This document shows positions 23,779 to 31,590 of a stretch of DNA of 39,266 nt, one piece after another. The stretch covers positions 1 to 39,266 of the forward strand of contig DASYQM010000143.1 in NCBI GenBank assembly GCA_036005525.1, read 5' to 3'. Position 1 is the stretch's first letter; each line of letters starts with the position of its first letter. The translations under genes were made by a program, and so were the position numbers. Below the pieces are notes generated by a model. That model worked only from the letters and a program-made list of their open reading frames with translations. It did not search any database and was not told where the DNA came from. This stretch comes from UBA9676 sp036005525. Its GTDB lineage: Bacteria; Actinomycetota; Actinomycetes; Streptosporangiales; Streptosporangiaceae.

Positions 23779-24010
23779 TGATCGACCCATCGCAGGACGC
23801 CTTCGGGGCCGCCCTGCTCGACTACCTAGCCGGCGAGCAGGTACCGAGCTGGTGCTCGGTGACCTGAACGACCCGCCGGCGGACCTGCCGTGGGCCGGCG
23901 TGCTGCTGCTGTGCGGGAACCTCGGCCTCGGCGGCTCCTCGGCGTGCGTAGTCCGGGGACGGCAAGCGCCCGTCGCGGCCCGGTTCCTCCCCGGGCGCGC
24001 TGGGGAATGA
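23779..24010 (+). pseudogene. Remnant of a SAM methyltransferase
   Basis: Two fragments in different frames. The first, from GTG 23779, reads IDPSQDAFGAALLDYLAGEQV, as at the start of a common actinobacterial methyltransferase family. The second, starting near 23850 in another frame, reads ELVLGDLNDPPADL then WAGVLLLCGNLGLGGSS, which matches the middle of the same family (GVLLLCGNLGLxGS). The stretch between, which should hold the SAM-binding GxGxG motif, is missing, and similarity ends soon after, before a stop at 24010. This looks like a decayed gene with an internal deletion of roughly 80-90 codons. Assignment rests on recalled family sequence. Confidence 0.5.
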
Positions 24011-24095
24011 TCGACGGGTGATCGCGGTCGGCCGGGAGGGTCGTGCCTCCGGCCGGCGGTACTCGTCCCGCAACCCGGGCTGAGAGGTGAGAGTC

Positions 24096-24854
24096 ATGTC
24101 AGACAAGGTCACGAGGCGTGGGCCCTGGATCCTCGCCGCGATCGCGGGCGCGGCGCTGGCAGCGGGGGCCGCCGCCCGCCTGCGAGCCCGCCAGGCTTCG
24201 GGCCAGGCGGACGCACCGGCCGACGTCGGTTTCATGCGCGCCCTGCACGCGGCGCTGCGCCGCGACCTGTCCCGGCTGCGGGATGTGGCCGCGAAGATCG
24301 ACGGCTCAGCGGGGGCGCCGGCGACCGTGCTGGCCGGCTGGGACGCCTTCCGCGCCGAGCTCGACAACCATCACCAGGCCGAGGACGACGACCTGTGGCC
24401 GGTGCTCCGGCGGGAGCTGTCCGATCCCGGCGAGCTGGCGTCGGTCGACGCCATGGTGGAGGAGCACCAGCACATCGAGCCCGCCCTCGAAGGCGTGGAC
24501 GCCGCGCTGCGCGGCAGGGGCGAGCTCGCGGCGCCCGTCGAGGCCCTGTCCACCGTCGTGCTGGACCACCTGGCGCACGAGGAACGCGAGGTGCTTCCCC
24601 TCATCGAGCAGCACATGACCCGCGCGCAATGGCGCGCGTTCATGGTCAAGGAACGGAACAAGCGCCCGCCGCGGGAACGGCCGGAATTCCTGAGCTGGGT
24701 CCTCGACGACGCCGGCGAGCAGGACGCGGCGGCGGTTCTCACCGAGCTACCGCCGCCGGCCCGGCTGGTCTACCGCTGGGTGCTCCGGCCCCGCTACGAC
24801 GCACAGCACCGGTGGCAGATCCCCGGCACCGCGGCGGCCAGACGCGACACCTGA
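24096..24854 (+). CDS. Hemerythrin-domain protein with N-terminal hydrophobic segment
   Basis: 252-residue protein. An N-terminal helix (WILAAIAGAALAAGAAARL) is a signal anchor. The hemerythrin/HHE four-helix domain covers about residues 40-190 with its iron-binding motifs: FMRALHAALRRDL, DNHHQAEDDDLWPVL, MVEEHQHIEPAL and LDHLAHEEREVLPLIEQHM. A C-terminal tail (FLSWVLDDAGEQDAAAVL to RPRYDAQHRW) is typical of actinobacterial members. Likely binds a di-iron centre and takes part in oxygen, NO or redox sensing. ATG 24096 follows GAGAGGTGAGAG. The aminotransferase gene begins 4 bp after its stop. Confidence 0.88.
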   Translation: MSDKVTRRGPWILAAIAGAALAAGAAARLRARQASGQADAPADVGFMRALHAALRRDLSRLRDVAAKIDGSAGAPATVLAGWDAFRAELDNHHQAEDDDLWPVLRRELSDPGELASVDAMVEEHQHIEPALEGVDAALRGRGELAAPVEALSTVVLDHLAHEEREVLPLIEQHMTRAQWRAFMVKERNKRPPRERPEFLSWVLDDAGEQDAAAVLTELPPPARLVYRWVLRPRYDAQHRWQIPGTAAARRDT

Positions 24855-24858
24855 CGCC

Positions 24859-25968
24859 GTGGAGCTGAGCCCGTTCCGGATCGAGCGCTTCTACGCCCAG
24901 TACGAGCACACCACGCGGTTCATGCTGTCGAGCAGCGACTGCCAGTCGCGCACGATCGCGGAGTTGCTCGAGCTCGAGCCGGACGCACACGAGCGGCTGC
25001 TGGAGTGCTGGTGCGGATACACCGAGCCGCCGGGCGCGCCCGCGCTCCGCCAGGCGATCGCGTCCCTCTATGAGTGGACCGGCGCCAAGGAGGTTGTCGT
25101 CACCTCGTGCGCCGAGGAGGGCATCTTCCTGCTCTACCACGCCCTGCTCCGGCCCGGCGACCACGCGATCGTCGAGACGCCCTGCTATGAGTCGGCGCTG
25201 CAGCTCGCGCGCAGCACCGGCGCCGACGTGAGCCAGTGGCGGCGCCGCCACGAGGACGGCTGGGCTCATGATCTCGATGCCCTCGCGCGCCTGATCCGCC
25301 CCGAGACCCGGATGCTCTACGTCAACCAGCCGCACAACCCCACCGGCACGCTGATGGCGCGGCCGGTGTTCGAGCATGTCGTCGGGCTCGCCCGCGATCA
25401 CGGGCTCATTCTGTTCAGCGACGAGGTGTACCGGGAGCTCGAGCATGACCCTGCTCAACGGCTGCCGCCAGCGTGCGACGCGTACGAGCGGGCCGTGTCG
25501 CTCGGCAGCATCTCCAAGAGTTATGGCCTGCCGGGGCTGCGGATCGGCTGGATCGCCACCCGCGACAGCGCGCTGCGGGACGCCGTCGCCGTGCTGAAGG
25601 ACTACACGACCATCTGCGCGAGCGCGCCGAGCGAGTTCCTGACCGCGCTGGCCCTGCGGAACCGCCAGGTTCTCCTCGACCGCAATCTCGCGATCGTGCG
25701 GCACAACCTCCCCCTTCTCGATGGCTTCTTCGAGCGGCACGCCGAGGCCTTCGCGTGGATACGCCCGACGGCAAGCCCGATCAGCTTCCCCCGCGTGACC
25801 GGGATGGGCGACCTGGGCCAGTTCTGCGCGCGGCTGGCCGGGATCGGGGTCCTGCTCCTTCCCGGCGCGGTCTATGACGAGCCGGATCACGTCCGCATCG
25901 GCTTCGGCCGGGCCGACATGCCCGATGCACTCGAGCTCCTGGAGGCGAGCCTCACCGGCAGCCGCTGA
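24859..25968 (+). CDS. PLP-dependent class I/II aminotransferase
   Basis: 369-residue fold-type I PLP enzyme. Seen: VTSCAEEGIFLLYHALLRPGD, VNQPHNPTGTLM (the Asn contacting PLP), LFSDEVYRELEH (Asp-x-x-Tyr), the Schiff-base lysine in SISKSYGLPGLRIGW, and a C-terminal VRIGFGRADM carrying the substrate-carboxylate Arg. Length is slightly short for the family (380-400). GTG 24859 lies 4 bp after the hemerythrin gene's stop, so they share a transcript. The amino donor and acceptor cannot be deduced. The pterin-type cluster begins 234 bp downstream on the same strand; the gap may hold its own promoter, so membership in that pathway is uncertain. Confidence 0.9.
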   Translation: MELSPFRIERFYAQYEHTTRFMLSSSDCQSRTIAELLELEPDAHERLLECWCGYTEPPGAPALRQAIASLYEWTGAKEVVVTSCAEEGIFLLYHALLRPGDHAIVETPCYESALQLARSTGADVSQWRRRHEDGWAHDLDALARLIRPETRMLYVNQPHNPTGTLMARPVFEHVVGLARDHGLILFSDEVYRELEHDPAQRLPPACDAYERAVSLGSISKSYGLPGLRIGWIATRDSALRDAVAVLKDYTTICASAPSEFLTALALRNRQVLLDRNLAIVRHNLPLLDGFFERHAEAFAWIRPTASPISFPRVTGMGDLGQFCARLAGIGVLLLPGAVYDEPDHVRIGFGRADMPDALELLEASLTGSR

Positions 25969-26202
25969 CGCCGTACCTGCCGCCCGACGGGCGGCCCGGG
26001 ACCGCCATCCCGGCTGGCGCCTGGCCGGCGTTTCCGGGAGGCCGTACCGGCCACACGCGGTTCGCCGCCACGGGTGTGGCTGTGGTCACTGCTAAGGTCG
26101 GAGGTGGAATTGTCGGCTCGTCCCCCTGGCCGGTGTCAGCGTCCGGTGCGCTCTCCGCGAGACCGCGGCGACCCGCCGGGCAGTCGACCTGGGAGGCTTG
26201 AT

Positions 26203-26259
26203 ATGGCTCAACCGGCGGAGAGCGGCCGCGGTACGCCCACCGCTGGCCGAAGGTCATGA
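26203..26259 (+). CDS. 18-residue leader ORF coupled to the pterin synthase gene
   Basis: ATG 26203 is placed 6 bp after a strong ribosome site (GGGAGG, 26191-26196) and encodes MAQPAESGRGTPTAGRRS; its TGA overlaps the ATG of the next gene (ATGA, 26256-26259). The pterin synthase gene itself has only GAAGG almost touching its start, so it probably depends on ribosomes finishing this short ORF. The peptide may be merely a translation leader, or a small product. I see no attenuator codons (runs of one amino acid). Confidence 0.5.
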   Translation: MAQPAESGRGTPTAGRRS

Positions 26260-26675
26260 CCGGCACGATGATTGTGCGGGTAAGCCGGCGAGAATCGTTC
26301 AATGCGGCCCATCAGCTGTGTGACCCGGGCCTGTCGGACGCCGAGAACCAGCGCCTCTTCGGAAAATGCGCGAACCTCCACGGGCACAATTACGTCCTGG
26401 AGGTCGTCGTCGCCGGGCCCGTCGACGCGGCCAGTGGCTATGTCATCGACCTGAAGGTACTTTCGGACGTCATTTGCCGGCTGATCATCCAGGATGTGGA
26501 CCATCGCAACCTGAACACCGACGTCCCGTGGCTCAAGGGGTGCATCCCGACCGCCGAGAACCTCGCCCTGACGTTCTGGGAACGGCTGCAGCCAGAGTTC
26601 CCGGAGGGGTTGCTCCAGTCAGTCCGCCTCTGGGAGACCGAAAAGAACTGGGCCGAGGTCGGTGGTCACGGCTGA
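26256..26675 (+). CDS. 6-pyruvoyl-tetrahydropterin synthase / QueD-family protein
   Basis: 139-residue T-fold enzyme acting on dihydroneopterin triphosphate. Zinc ligands are the His in SFNAAHQL and both His of LHGHNY; the catalytic Cys precedes in LFGKCANLHGHNY. LSDAENQRLFGKC, GYVIDLKVLSDVI, QDVDHRNLNTDVPW and the Glu in WETEKNWAEV recall eukaryotic PTPS more than short bacterial QueD proteins (comparison from memory). No queC, queE or queF is nearby, which argues against queuosine synthesis. It is the first enzyme of a run of four overlapping genes (methyltransferase, glycosyltransferase, SDR), so a modified pterin is the likely product. Confident on family, moderate on reaction. Confidence 0.88.
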   Translation: MTGTMIVRVSRRESFNAAHQLCDPGLSDAENQRLFGKCANLHGHNYVLEVVVAGPVDAASGYVIDLKVLSDVICRLIIQDVDHRNLNTDVPWLKGCIPTAENLALTFWERLQPEFPEGLLQSVRLWETEKNWAEVGGHG

Positions 26676-27447
26676 GGACCCGGCCCGGCTGGGCCGGGAG
26701 TTCCGGAGGCGCTACACCACCGCTGACCTTGGTGTGCTCACAGGCGACGAGCTGAGCCGCTTTGCACCGGGCGGGGACGGCGATCCTCAGGCCGATGCCA
26801 GCCTGGCCTGGGAGCTGCTGTACCGGCTGGAACCGGAGCTGTATGACCGGCTGGTGAGCGCGGAGCGGCTCCATCCCGGTGTGCTTGACTGGCTGCCGTA
26901 TGACGTGGACCGGATCGTCGAGGTGGGCGCGGGCGCGGGACGGCTGACGCTTGAGCTCGTCGGACGCGCGCGGGAGGTGGTCGCGGTCGAGCCGGCGGCG
27001 CCGCTGCGGCGGATCCTGACGCGGAAGCTCGGGGAAGCCGAGCACGGGGACCGCGCACGGGCGACCCATGGCTTCTTCGACGACCTGCCAGTCGCCGATG
27101 GTTTCGCCGACCTGGTGGTCGCCTGCTCCGCGTTGACCCCGGACCCCGGGCATGGCGGCGAGGCCGGCCTGTCCGAGATGGAGCGGGTATGCAGGCCAGG
27201 TGGCTGCGTCACGATCATCTGGCCCAACAATCTCGGCTGGCTCGCCGCCCACGGCTACGAGTACGTCTGCTTCGCGGGGCCGATGTTCGTCGAGTTCGCC
27301 AGCCCTGAGGAGGCCGCCGAGCTGGCCAGCATCTTCTACCCCCGCGCCGCCGCGGAGGTCGGCCGCCGGGCCCAGCGGCGGGTCCCCTACGACATCCTGG
27401 GGATCAACCCGCCGCGCGACCTCGCCTTCAAGAGGGTGCCCCGGTGA
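26662..27447 (+). CDS. Class I SAM-dependent methyltransferase
   Basis: 261-residue Rossmann-fold methyltransferase. Motif I is VDRIVEVGAGAGRLTLELV, motif II the acidic VVAVEPA, then FFDDLPVADGFADLVVACSAL and a post-motif PGGCVTIIWPNNLGW. GTG 26662 gives a 14-bp overlap with the pterin synthase gene, and its own stop overlaps the glycosyltransferase by 4 bp. The substrate is not visible; by context it could methylate a pterin or its sugar. The C-terminus (IFYPRAAAEVGRRAQRRVPYDILGINPPRDLAF) is unusual to me and may serve as a substrate-specific cap. Confidence 0.85.
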   Translation: MVTAEDPARLGREFRRRYTTADLGVLTGDELSRFAPGGDGDPQADASLAWELLYRLEPELYDRLVSAERLHPGVLDWLPYDVDRIVEVGAGAGRLTLELVGRAREVVAVEPAAPLRRILTRKLGEAEHGDRARATHGFFDDLPVADGFADLVVACSALTPDPGHGGEAGLSEMERVCRPGGCVTIIWPNNLGWLAAHGYEYVCFAGPMFVEFASPEEAAELASIFYPRAAAEVGRRAQRRVPYDILGINPPRDLAFKRVPR

Positions 27448-28538
27448 AGGTCGCGATCATCGCGCCGCTGGTGACGGCCATCAGCGAGCCACAGCGCGGC
27501 GGCTCGCAGGCATTCGTGTCCGACCTGGCGCGCGGCCTGGTCCGCCGGGGGCACGGCGTCCACGTCTACGCCGCCTCCGGATCGGAGATACCGGGGGCCG
27601 AGGTGATCGACACCGGCATCGACCCTGAGTCGCTCGCCGCCACGCTCTACCGGGCGTCCGGGCCGGGCGCGGCCGATCTGGCACCGGCCGAGGCGGCGTT
27701 CGCCAGCGTTTATGCGCAGGTGCGGGGGGTCCGGTACGACGTCGTCCACAATCATGCCTTCGACGCGCCCGCGGTAACGGCCGCGACCGCGCTTGGTGCG
27801 CCGGTGGTTCACACGCTCCACCTGCCGCCGGACGAGAGGGTGGCGGCGGCGCTTCGTTATGCAGATCAATGGGATGAGCCGCCGTCGGTCGCCGCCGTGT
27901 CGGCCTTCCACGCCGCGGCCTGGCGCCGGGTCGTCCGGGTGGACGCGATCCTCCCGCCGCTCGTGCCCACGGCGTCGATCTCATGGTCGCGCACGGCAGA
28001 GGGTGGTGCCGTGTTCGCGGGCCGGCTGAGCCCCGAGAAGGGGGCCGCCGAAGCCATCGACATCGCCCGTGCCGCGGGAGTCCCGATCGACGTCTACGGC
28101 GACGCCTACGACGCCGGCTACGCGCGCGAGCAGATCGGCCCCCGGCGGGCACAGCCGGGCGTGGCGGTTCACCGGGCGGTGCCGCGGGCATCGCTGTGGG
28201 CGGCGATGGCCCGTGCGGCGGTCGTGCTCTACCCCGCCCAGTGGGACGAGCCGTTCGGCATGGCCGCCGCCGAGGCGCAGGCGTGCGGGACCCCCGTCGT
28301 CGCGTTCCGGCGCGGCGCGCTCGGTGAGGTGATCTCCGACGGATTGACCGGCTTCCTGGTCCCGCCCGGCGACACGGGCGCGGCCGTCGCCGCCGTCGGC
28401 AGGGCGGCCGGGATCTCGCGCCCGGCGTGCCGCGGCCACGCCGAGGCCCGCCTGGACCTAGAACGGAGCCTGCAGGCTCACGAGCGGCTGTACCGGCGGG
28501 TGGCCGGTCACGGTGCCGGGGCGCAGGCCAGTGCCTGA
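27444..28538 (+). CDS. GT4-family glycosyltransferase
   Basis: 364-residue GT-B fold glycosyltransferase. The N-terminal domain opens VAIIAPLVTAISEPQRGGSQAFVSDLARGL, with VVHNHAF; the C-terminal nucleotide-sugar domain has FAGRLSPEKGAAEAIDIA, the central AARAVVLYPAQWDEPFGMAAAEAQACGTPVVAFRRGALGEVI and GFLVPPGD, the EX7E-type motif of GT4 enzymes. This arrangement resembles cyanobacterial-style and actinobacterial small-molecule or glycolipid GT4s; the acceptor is unknown. GTG 27444 overlaps the methyltransferase stop by 4 bp and its end overlaps the SDR by 8 bp. Next to a pterin synthase, a pterin-glycosylating role is the most economical guess. Confidence 0.88.
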   Translation: MKVAIIAPLVTAISEPQRGGSQAFVSDLARGLVRRGHGVHVYAASGSEIPGAEVIDTGIDPESLAATLYRASGPGAADLAPAEAAFASVYAQVRGVRYDVVHNHAFDAPAVTAATALGAPVVHTLHLPPDERVAAALRYADQWDEPPSVAAVSAFHAAAWRRVVRVDAILPPLVPTASISWSRTAEGGAVFAGRLSPEKGAAEAIDIARAAGVPIDVYGDAYDAGYAREQIGPRRAQPGVAVHRAVPRASLWAAMARAAVVLYPAQWDEPFGMAAAEAQACGTPVVAFRRGALGEVISDGLTGFLVPPGDTGAAVAAVGRAAGISRPACRGHAEARLDLERSLQAHERLYRRVAGHGAGAQASA

Positions 28539-29256
28539 CCGGGGGCACTGGCTTGCCGGACGGGTGGCGGTGGTCACGGGCGCGAGCCGGGGGATCGGAG
28601 CCGCCACCGCCGAGGCCATCGCCACCGCCGGCGCCCGCGTCATCCTCGGCGCCCGTGACCATGACGCTCTGGCCGATGTCGCCGGGCGCATTCACCGGGC
28701 CGGCGGCGAGGCCACCCCGGTGCTCACCGACGTGAGCAAGGCGAGGGACGTGGAGCGCCTCTTCGCTGCCGCCGAAGCGGCGGGCGGCCCCACCGCGCTG
28801 GTTTGCGCGGCCGGGGTGCTGACCTCGGTCCCGTTCGCCGAGACGAGTCTGGAAACGTGGGAGCAGACGCTCGGGATCAACCTGACGGGCGCGTTCCTCT
28901 GCTGCCGCGCCGCGTTCACCGCCATGCGGTCGGCCGGCGAGGGGCGGATCGTCAACATCGCCTCGCTGTCCGGCGTCTACGCGACCGAGAAGTTCCCGGG
29001 CCTAGCCGCCTACAACATCTCCAAGTACGGGGTCATCGGCCTCACCGAGGCGATCGCGGTGGAGGGCAAGGGGCATGGCATCAGTGCCATCTGCGTGAGC
29101 CCCGGCGCCGTCGACACCGCGATGCTGCACCGGGCCAACCCCGAACTGCGCCCCGGCCTGACGCCCGGTGATGTCGCAGAACTCATCGTTGCGCTGCTCG
29201 ACAGCCCACTGGCCCCGGCCAGTGGGGCGAACATCCCGCTGTTCTCCAACGCCTGA
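28531..29256 (+). CDS. SDR-family oxidoreductase
   Basis: 241-residue classical short-chain dehydrogenase. NAD(P)-binding TGASRGIGAA, then LTDVSK, CAAGVL (NAG-motif variant), IVNIASLSGVYA with the catalytic Ser and AAYNISKYGVIGL with the Tyr-x-x-x-Lys pair; C-terminal SPGAVDTAML. An Arg and Asp-free turn after the second strand (ILGARDHDAL) suggests NADPH preference. GTG 28531 overlaps the glycosyltransferase by 8 bp; GTG 28513 in frame is possible. In biopterin-type pathways an SDR (sepiapterin reductase) reduces the side chain left by PTPS, which would suit this neighbourhood, but sequence alone does not prove it. Confidence 0.9.
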   Translation: MPDRGHWLAGRVAVVTGASRGIGAATAEAIATAGARVILGARDHDALADVAGRIHRAGGEATPVLTDVSKARDVERLFAAAEAAGGPTALVCAAGVLTSVPFAETSLETWEQTLGINLTGAFLCCRAAFTAMRSAGEGRIVNIASLSGVYATEKFPGLAAYNISKYGVIGLTEAIAVEGKGHGISAICVSPGAVDTAMLHRANPELRPGLTPGDVAELIVALLDSPLAPASGANIPLFSNA

Positions 29257-29283
29257 TGGCGCTCGGCCCGTGGCCCGAGATCC

Positions 29284-29299
29284 CCGCGCATGGGCGCGG
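29284..29299. terminator. Short GC hairpin between convergent genes
   Basis: CCGCGC-ATGG-GCGCGG forms a perfect 6-bp stem in the 49-bp gap between the SDR stop and the stop of the FAD oxidoreductase gene. It could end transcription from both sides. There is no T-run. Confidence 0.35.
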
Positions 29300-29305
29300 A
29301 AGGCG

Positions 29306-30559
29306 TTATTGCACCAGCGACCAGAGGTCCGTGTGCTCGTCGGTCAGTGCGGTGCGGCCCGGCCGTGCGCGCCGGGCGGCGAGGCGCGCACCCGCGGCCA
29401 TCTCGGAGTCGTGGTCCAGTTCCGGGTCGCCTCCGCGGTCGAGGCCGACGGCCGCCTGCACGGCCCCGTCGAGCAGGTAGAAGCCGACCAGCTTTCCTTC
29501 CTCCAGGCTCCCGCGGACGGCGAAGTCATCCCAGCTGGTGGCGTGGCCGGCGTACTCGATCTTGTGCTCGTACTGGTCGGACCAGAAGGTGTGGATGTAG
29601 TCGTAGGGGGCGGCCGAGCCCAGCATCGACCGCGCCGCCGCGGCGCCCATCTTTTCGGCGTTGTTGTAGTGCTCGACCCGGACCCGGCCGAAAACCGGGT
29701 GCAGATGGTTGGCGACATCGCCGGCCGCGTAGACGTCGGCCGCGCTGGTCTGGCAACGGCCGTCGGTCAGGATCCCGTTCTCCTGCGCGATAGCCGACCC
29801 CGCGAAGGCCGGCACGTCGGGCTCTATGCCCACGCCGGCGACGGCGAAGTCGCACGCGATGCGCTCCCCCTCGGCGGTCACCACCGCCTCCAGCCGCTCG
29901 CTCCCCTCGAACGCGGCGACCTGGGCTCCGGCCAGCAGCCTGACCCCGTTCGACCGGTGCATCGCGCCGATGATGGCACCGACCTGTTCGCCCAGCACCC
30001 GTTCCAGCGGAATCTTCCCGGGAAAGACCGAGGTCACGTGGACTCCGAGCTGCGTCAGCGAGGCCGTCACCTCGCAGCCGATGAACCCCATGCCCACCAC
30101 CACCGCGCGCCGGCCCGCCGCGGCCTCGCGCTTGATCGCGTCGCATTCGGCCACGGTCCGCAGATAGTGGATCCCGGGCAGTCCGGCCCCCGGAACCGTC
30201 AGCCGCCGGTTCCGCCCTCCGGTCGCCACCAGGAGTTTCTGGTACTCCAGTTCCCGGCCCGAGCCCAGGGCCAGCCGGTGCGCCGGGACATCAATGGCCA
30301 CCACGCTGGATTCGGTGAGACGGTCGACGCCGTGCGCCTCATACCAGCCCGCGGGCCTGACGTACCAGTCCTCCAGTCGTTCCTCCGACCGCAGGTACGT
30401 CTTGGACAGCGGAGGGCGGCCGAACGGGACGGCGGGTTCTCGGCTGATGATCATGACACTTCCGCCGAAACCCTCCTCGCGGAGGGCCACGGCGGCGTTG
30501 CCCCCCGCCATGCCACCACCGATGATCACGATCGGTTTCGTGCCGGTTCCCTCGGACAT
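29306..30559 (-). CDS. FAD-dependent ferredoxin reductase-type oxidoreductase
   Basis: 417-residue pyridine nucleotide-disulphide-type reductase of the BphA4/rhodocoxin reductase group, passing electrons from NAD(P)H to a ferredoxin or Rieske protein. N-terminal FAD motif IVIIGGGMAGGNAAVALREEG; LLVATGGRNRRL; second nucleotide motif VVVGMGFIGCEVTASL; FAD-binding DVYAAGDVANH; and a C-terminal domain with HTFWSDQYEHKIEYAG, typical of this group. ATG 30559 starts the known family sequence; the ribosome site is weak. It is convergent with the pterin-type cluster and divergent from a hydrolase gene. The Rieske protein at 35014-36762 is a possible electron acceptor. Confidence 0.9.
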   Translation of the reverse strand: MSEGTGTKPIVIIGGGMAGGNAAVALREEGFGGSVMIISREPAVPFGRPPLSKTYLRSEERLEDWYVRPAGWYEAHGVDRLTESSVVAIDVPAHRLALGSGRELEYQKLLVATGGRNRRLTVPGAGLPGIHYLRTVAECDAIKREAAAGRRAVVVGMGFIGCEVTASLTQLGVHVTSVFPGKIPLERVLGEQVGAIIGAMHRSNGVRLLAGAQVAAFEGSERLEAVVTAEGERIACDFAVAGVGIEPDVPAFAGSAIAQENGILTDGRCQTSAADVYAAGDVANHLHPVFGRVRVEHYNNAEKMGAAAARSMLGSAAPYDYIHTFWSDQYEHKIEYAGHATSWDDFAVRGSLEEGKLVGFYLLDGAVQAAVGLDRGGDPELDHDSEMAAGARLAARRARPGRTALTDEHTDLWSLVQ

Positions 30560-30676
30560 GGCAGTACATTCTGCCGCAGCGCCACGGCGCCAAACGGTGC
30601 GCCATCCCCTTGGGCGCGGCCAGGTGGCCGGCGGCCGCCCACCGGGAATGATCTGACCGCCGAGGAAGGAACCCTC

Positions 30677-31561
30677 ATGTCTTGGCTGCCCGCCGCCGTC
30701 CAGGCGGACGACATTGCGACCTCCCGGCTGCGCACCCGTGTCCTTCGGTCCGTCCGGGGCGGCGCACCGGAGCTGGTCCTGGTGCACGGCAACGTGTCAT
30801 CGGCGCGGTTCTTCGCCGAGACCTTGGCCGAGCTGGGCGGGAGCTGGCACTGCATCGCGGCCGACCTGCGCGGCTTCGGCCGCTCGGAGCGGGCACCGAT
30901 TGACGCCCGGCGCGGCCTGCGGGACTTCGCGGATGACCTGCATGCGCTGCTGGCCGAGACCGGCCTGGTGCCGCGCGGCCAGCGGGTGCACCTGCTCGGA
31001 TGGTCGCTTGGCGCTGGGGTGGCGATGCCGTACGCGATGGATCATCCGGGCGCCGTCGCGTCCATTGTGCTGGAGAGCCCCATGTCGCCGTTCGGCTTCG
31101 GCGGCACGCGTGACACCACCGGCGCCCCGTGCTGGCCGGACTTCGCCGGCGACTTCTACCCCGGCGACCAGGTCGCCTCGCCCAACTGGCCCGGCACCGC
31201 GCCCGGCCCTCGCGGCGTGAACAACGCGATCTCGCCGAAGTACTGTGACCTGTCCGGCTTCGCCGGCATCGGCGACCAGCCGGACGTCCTGTGGATCCGC
31301 GGCGACGCCGACCAGATCGTCTCCGACGCCTCGCTGGTCGACCTCGGGAACCTGGGCGCGCTGGGCATCGTGCCGGGCTGGCCGGGACAGCACATCTACC
31401 CGGCCCAGCCGATGGTGGGCCAGATGCGCGCCGTGCTTGACCGCTACCGGGCGGCCGGCGGCCGGTACACGGAGCGTGTGCTGGCACCATGCGGTCACTC
31501 CCCCCACCTGGAACGGCCTCGGGAGTTCGCCGAGATCGTCACCCAGTTCCTCGCCGGATAA
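30677..31561 (+). CDS. Alpha/beta-fold hydrolase
   Basis: 294-residue hydrolase. Oxyanion region LVLVHGNVSSARFF, nucleophile elbow LLGWSLGAG, acidic residue near VLWIRGDADQIV and catalytic His in APCGHSPHLERP. The segment between residues 150 and 210 (GFGGTRDTTGAPCWPDFAGDFYP) is an extended cap. ATG 30677 follows GAGGAAGGA. Substrate not predictable; ester or haloalkane-type small molecules are usual. The divergent reductase gene is 117 bp away, so the gap carries two promoters. Confidence 0.88.
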   Translation: MSWLPAAVQADDIATSRLRTRVLRSVRGGAPELVLVHGNVSSARFFAETLAELGGSWHCIAADLRGFGRSERAPIDARRGLRDFADDLHALLAETGLVPRGQRVHLLGWSLGAGVAMPYAMDHPGAVASIVLESPMSPFGFGGTRDTTGAPCWPDFAGDFYPGDQVASPNWPGTAPGPRGVNNAISPKYCDLSGFAGIGDQPDVLWIRGDADQIVSDASLVDLGNLGALGIVPGWPGQHIYPAQPMVGQMRAVLDRYRAAGGRYTERVLAPCGHSPHLERPREFAEIVTQFLAG

Positions 31562-31590
31562 GTCCGGTCTCGCGCCAAAGGTGGTAGACG

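Noticed and set aside
26256..26675. Pterin synthase gene as part of queuosine (queD) synthesis
   Set aside because: No queC, queE or queF neighbour, and the sequence resembles PTPS more; kept only as an alternative reaction.
30560..30576. GGCAG-TACATT-CTGCC dyad at the start of the FAD reductase gene
   Set aside because: Five-base arms at this GC content are expected by chance; nothing else supports an operator.
29168..30676. Long in-frame N-terminal extension of the plus-strand hydrolase
   Set aside because: It is antisense to the FAD reductase. The hydrolase has its own start at 30677 with GAGGAAGGA.
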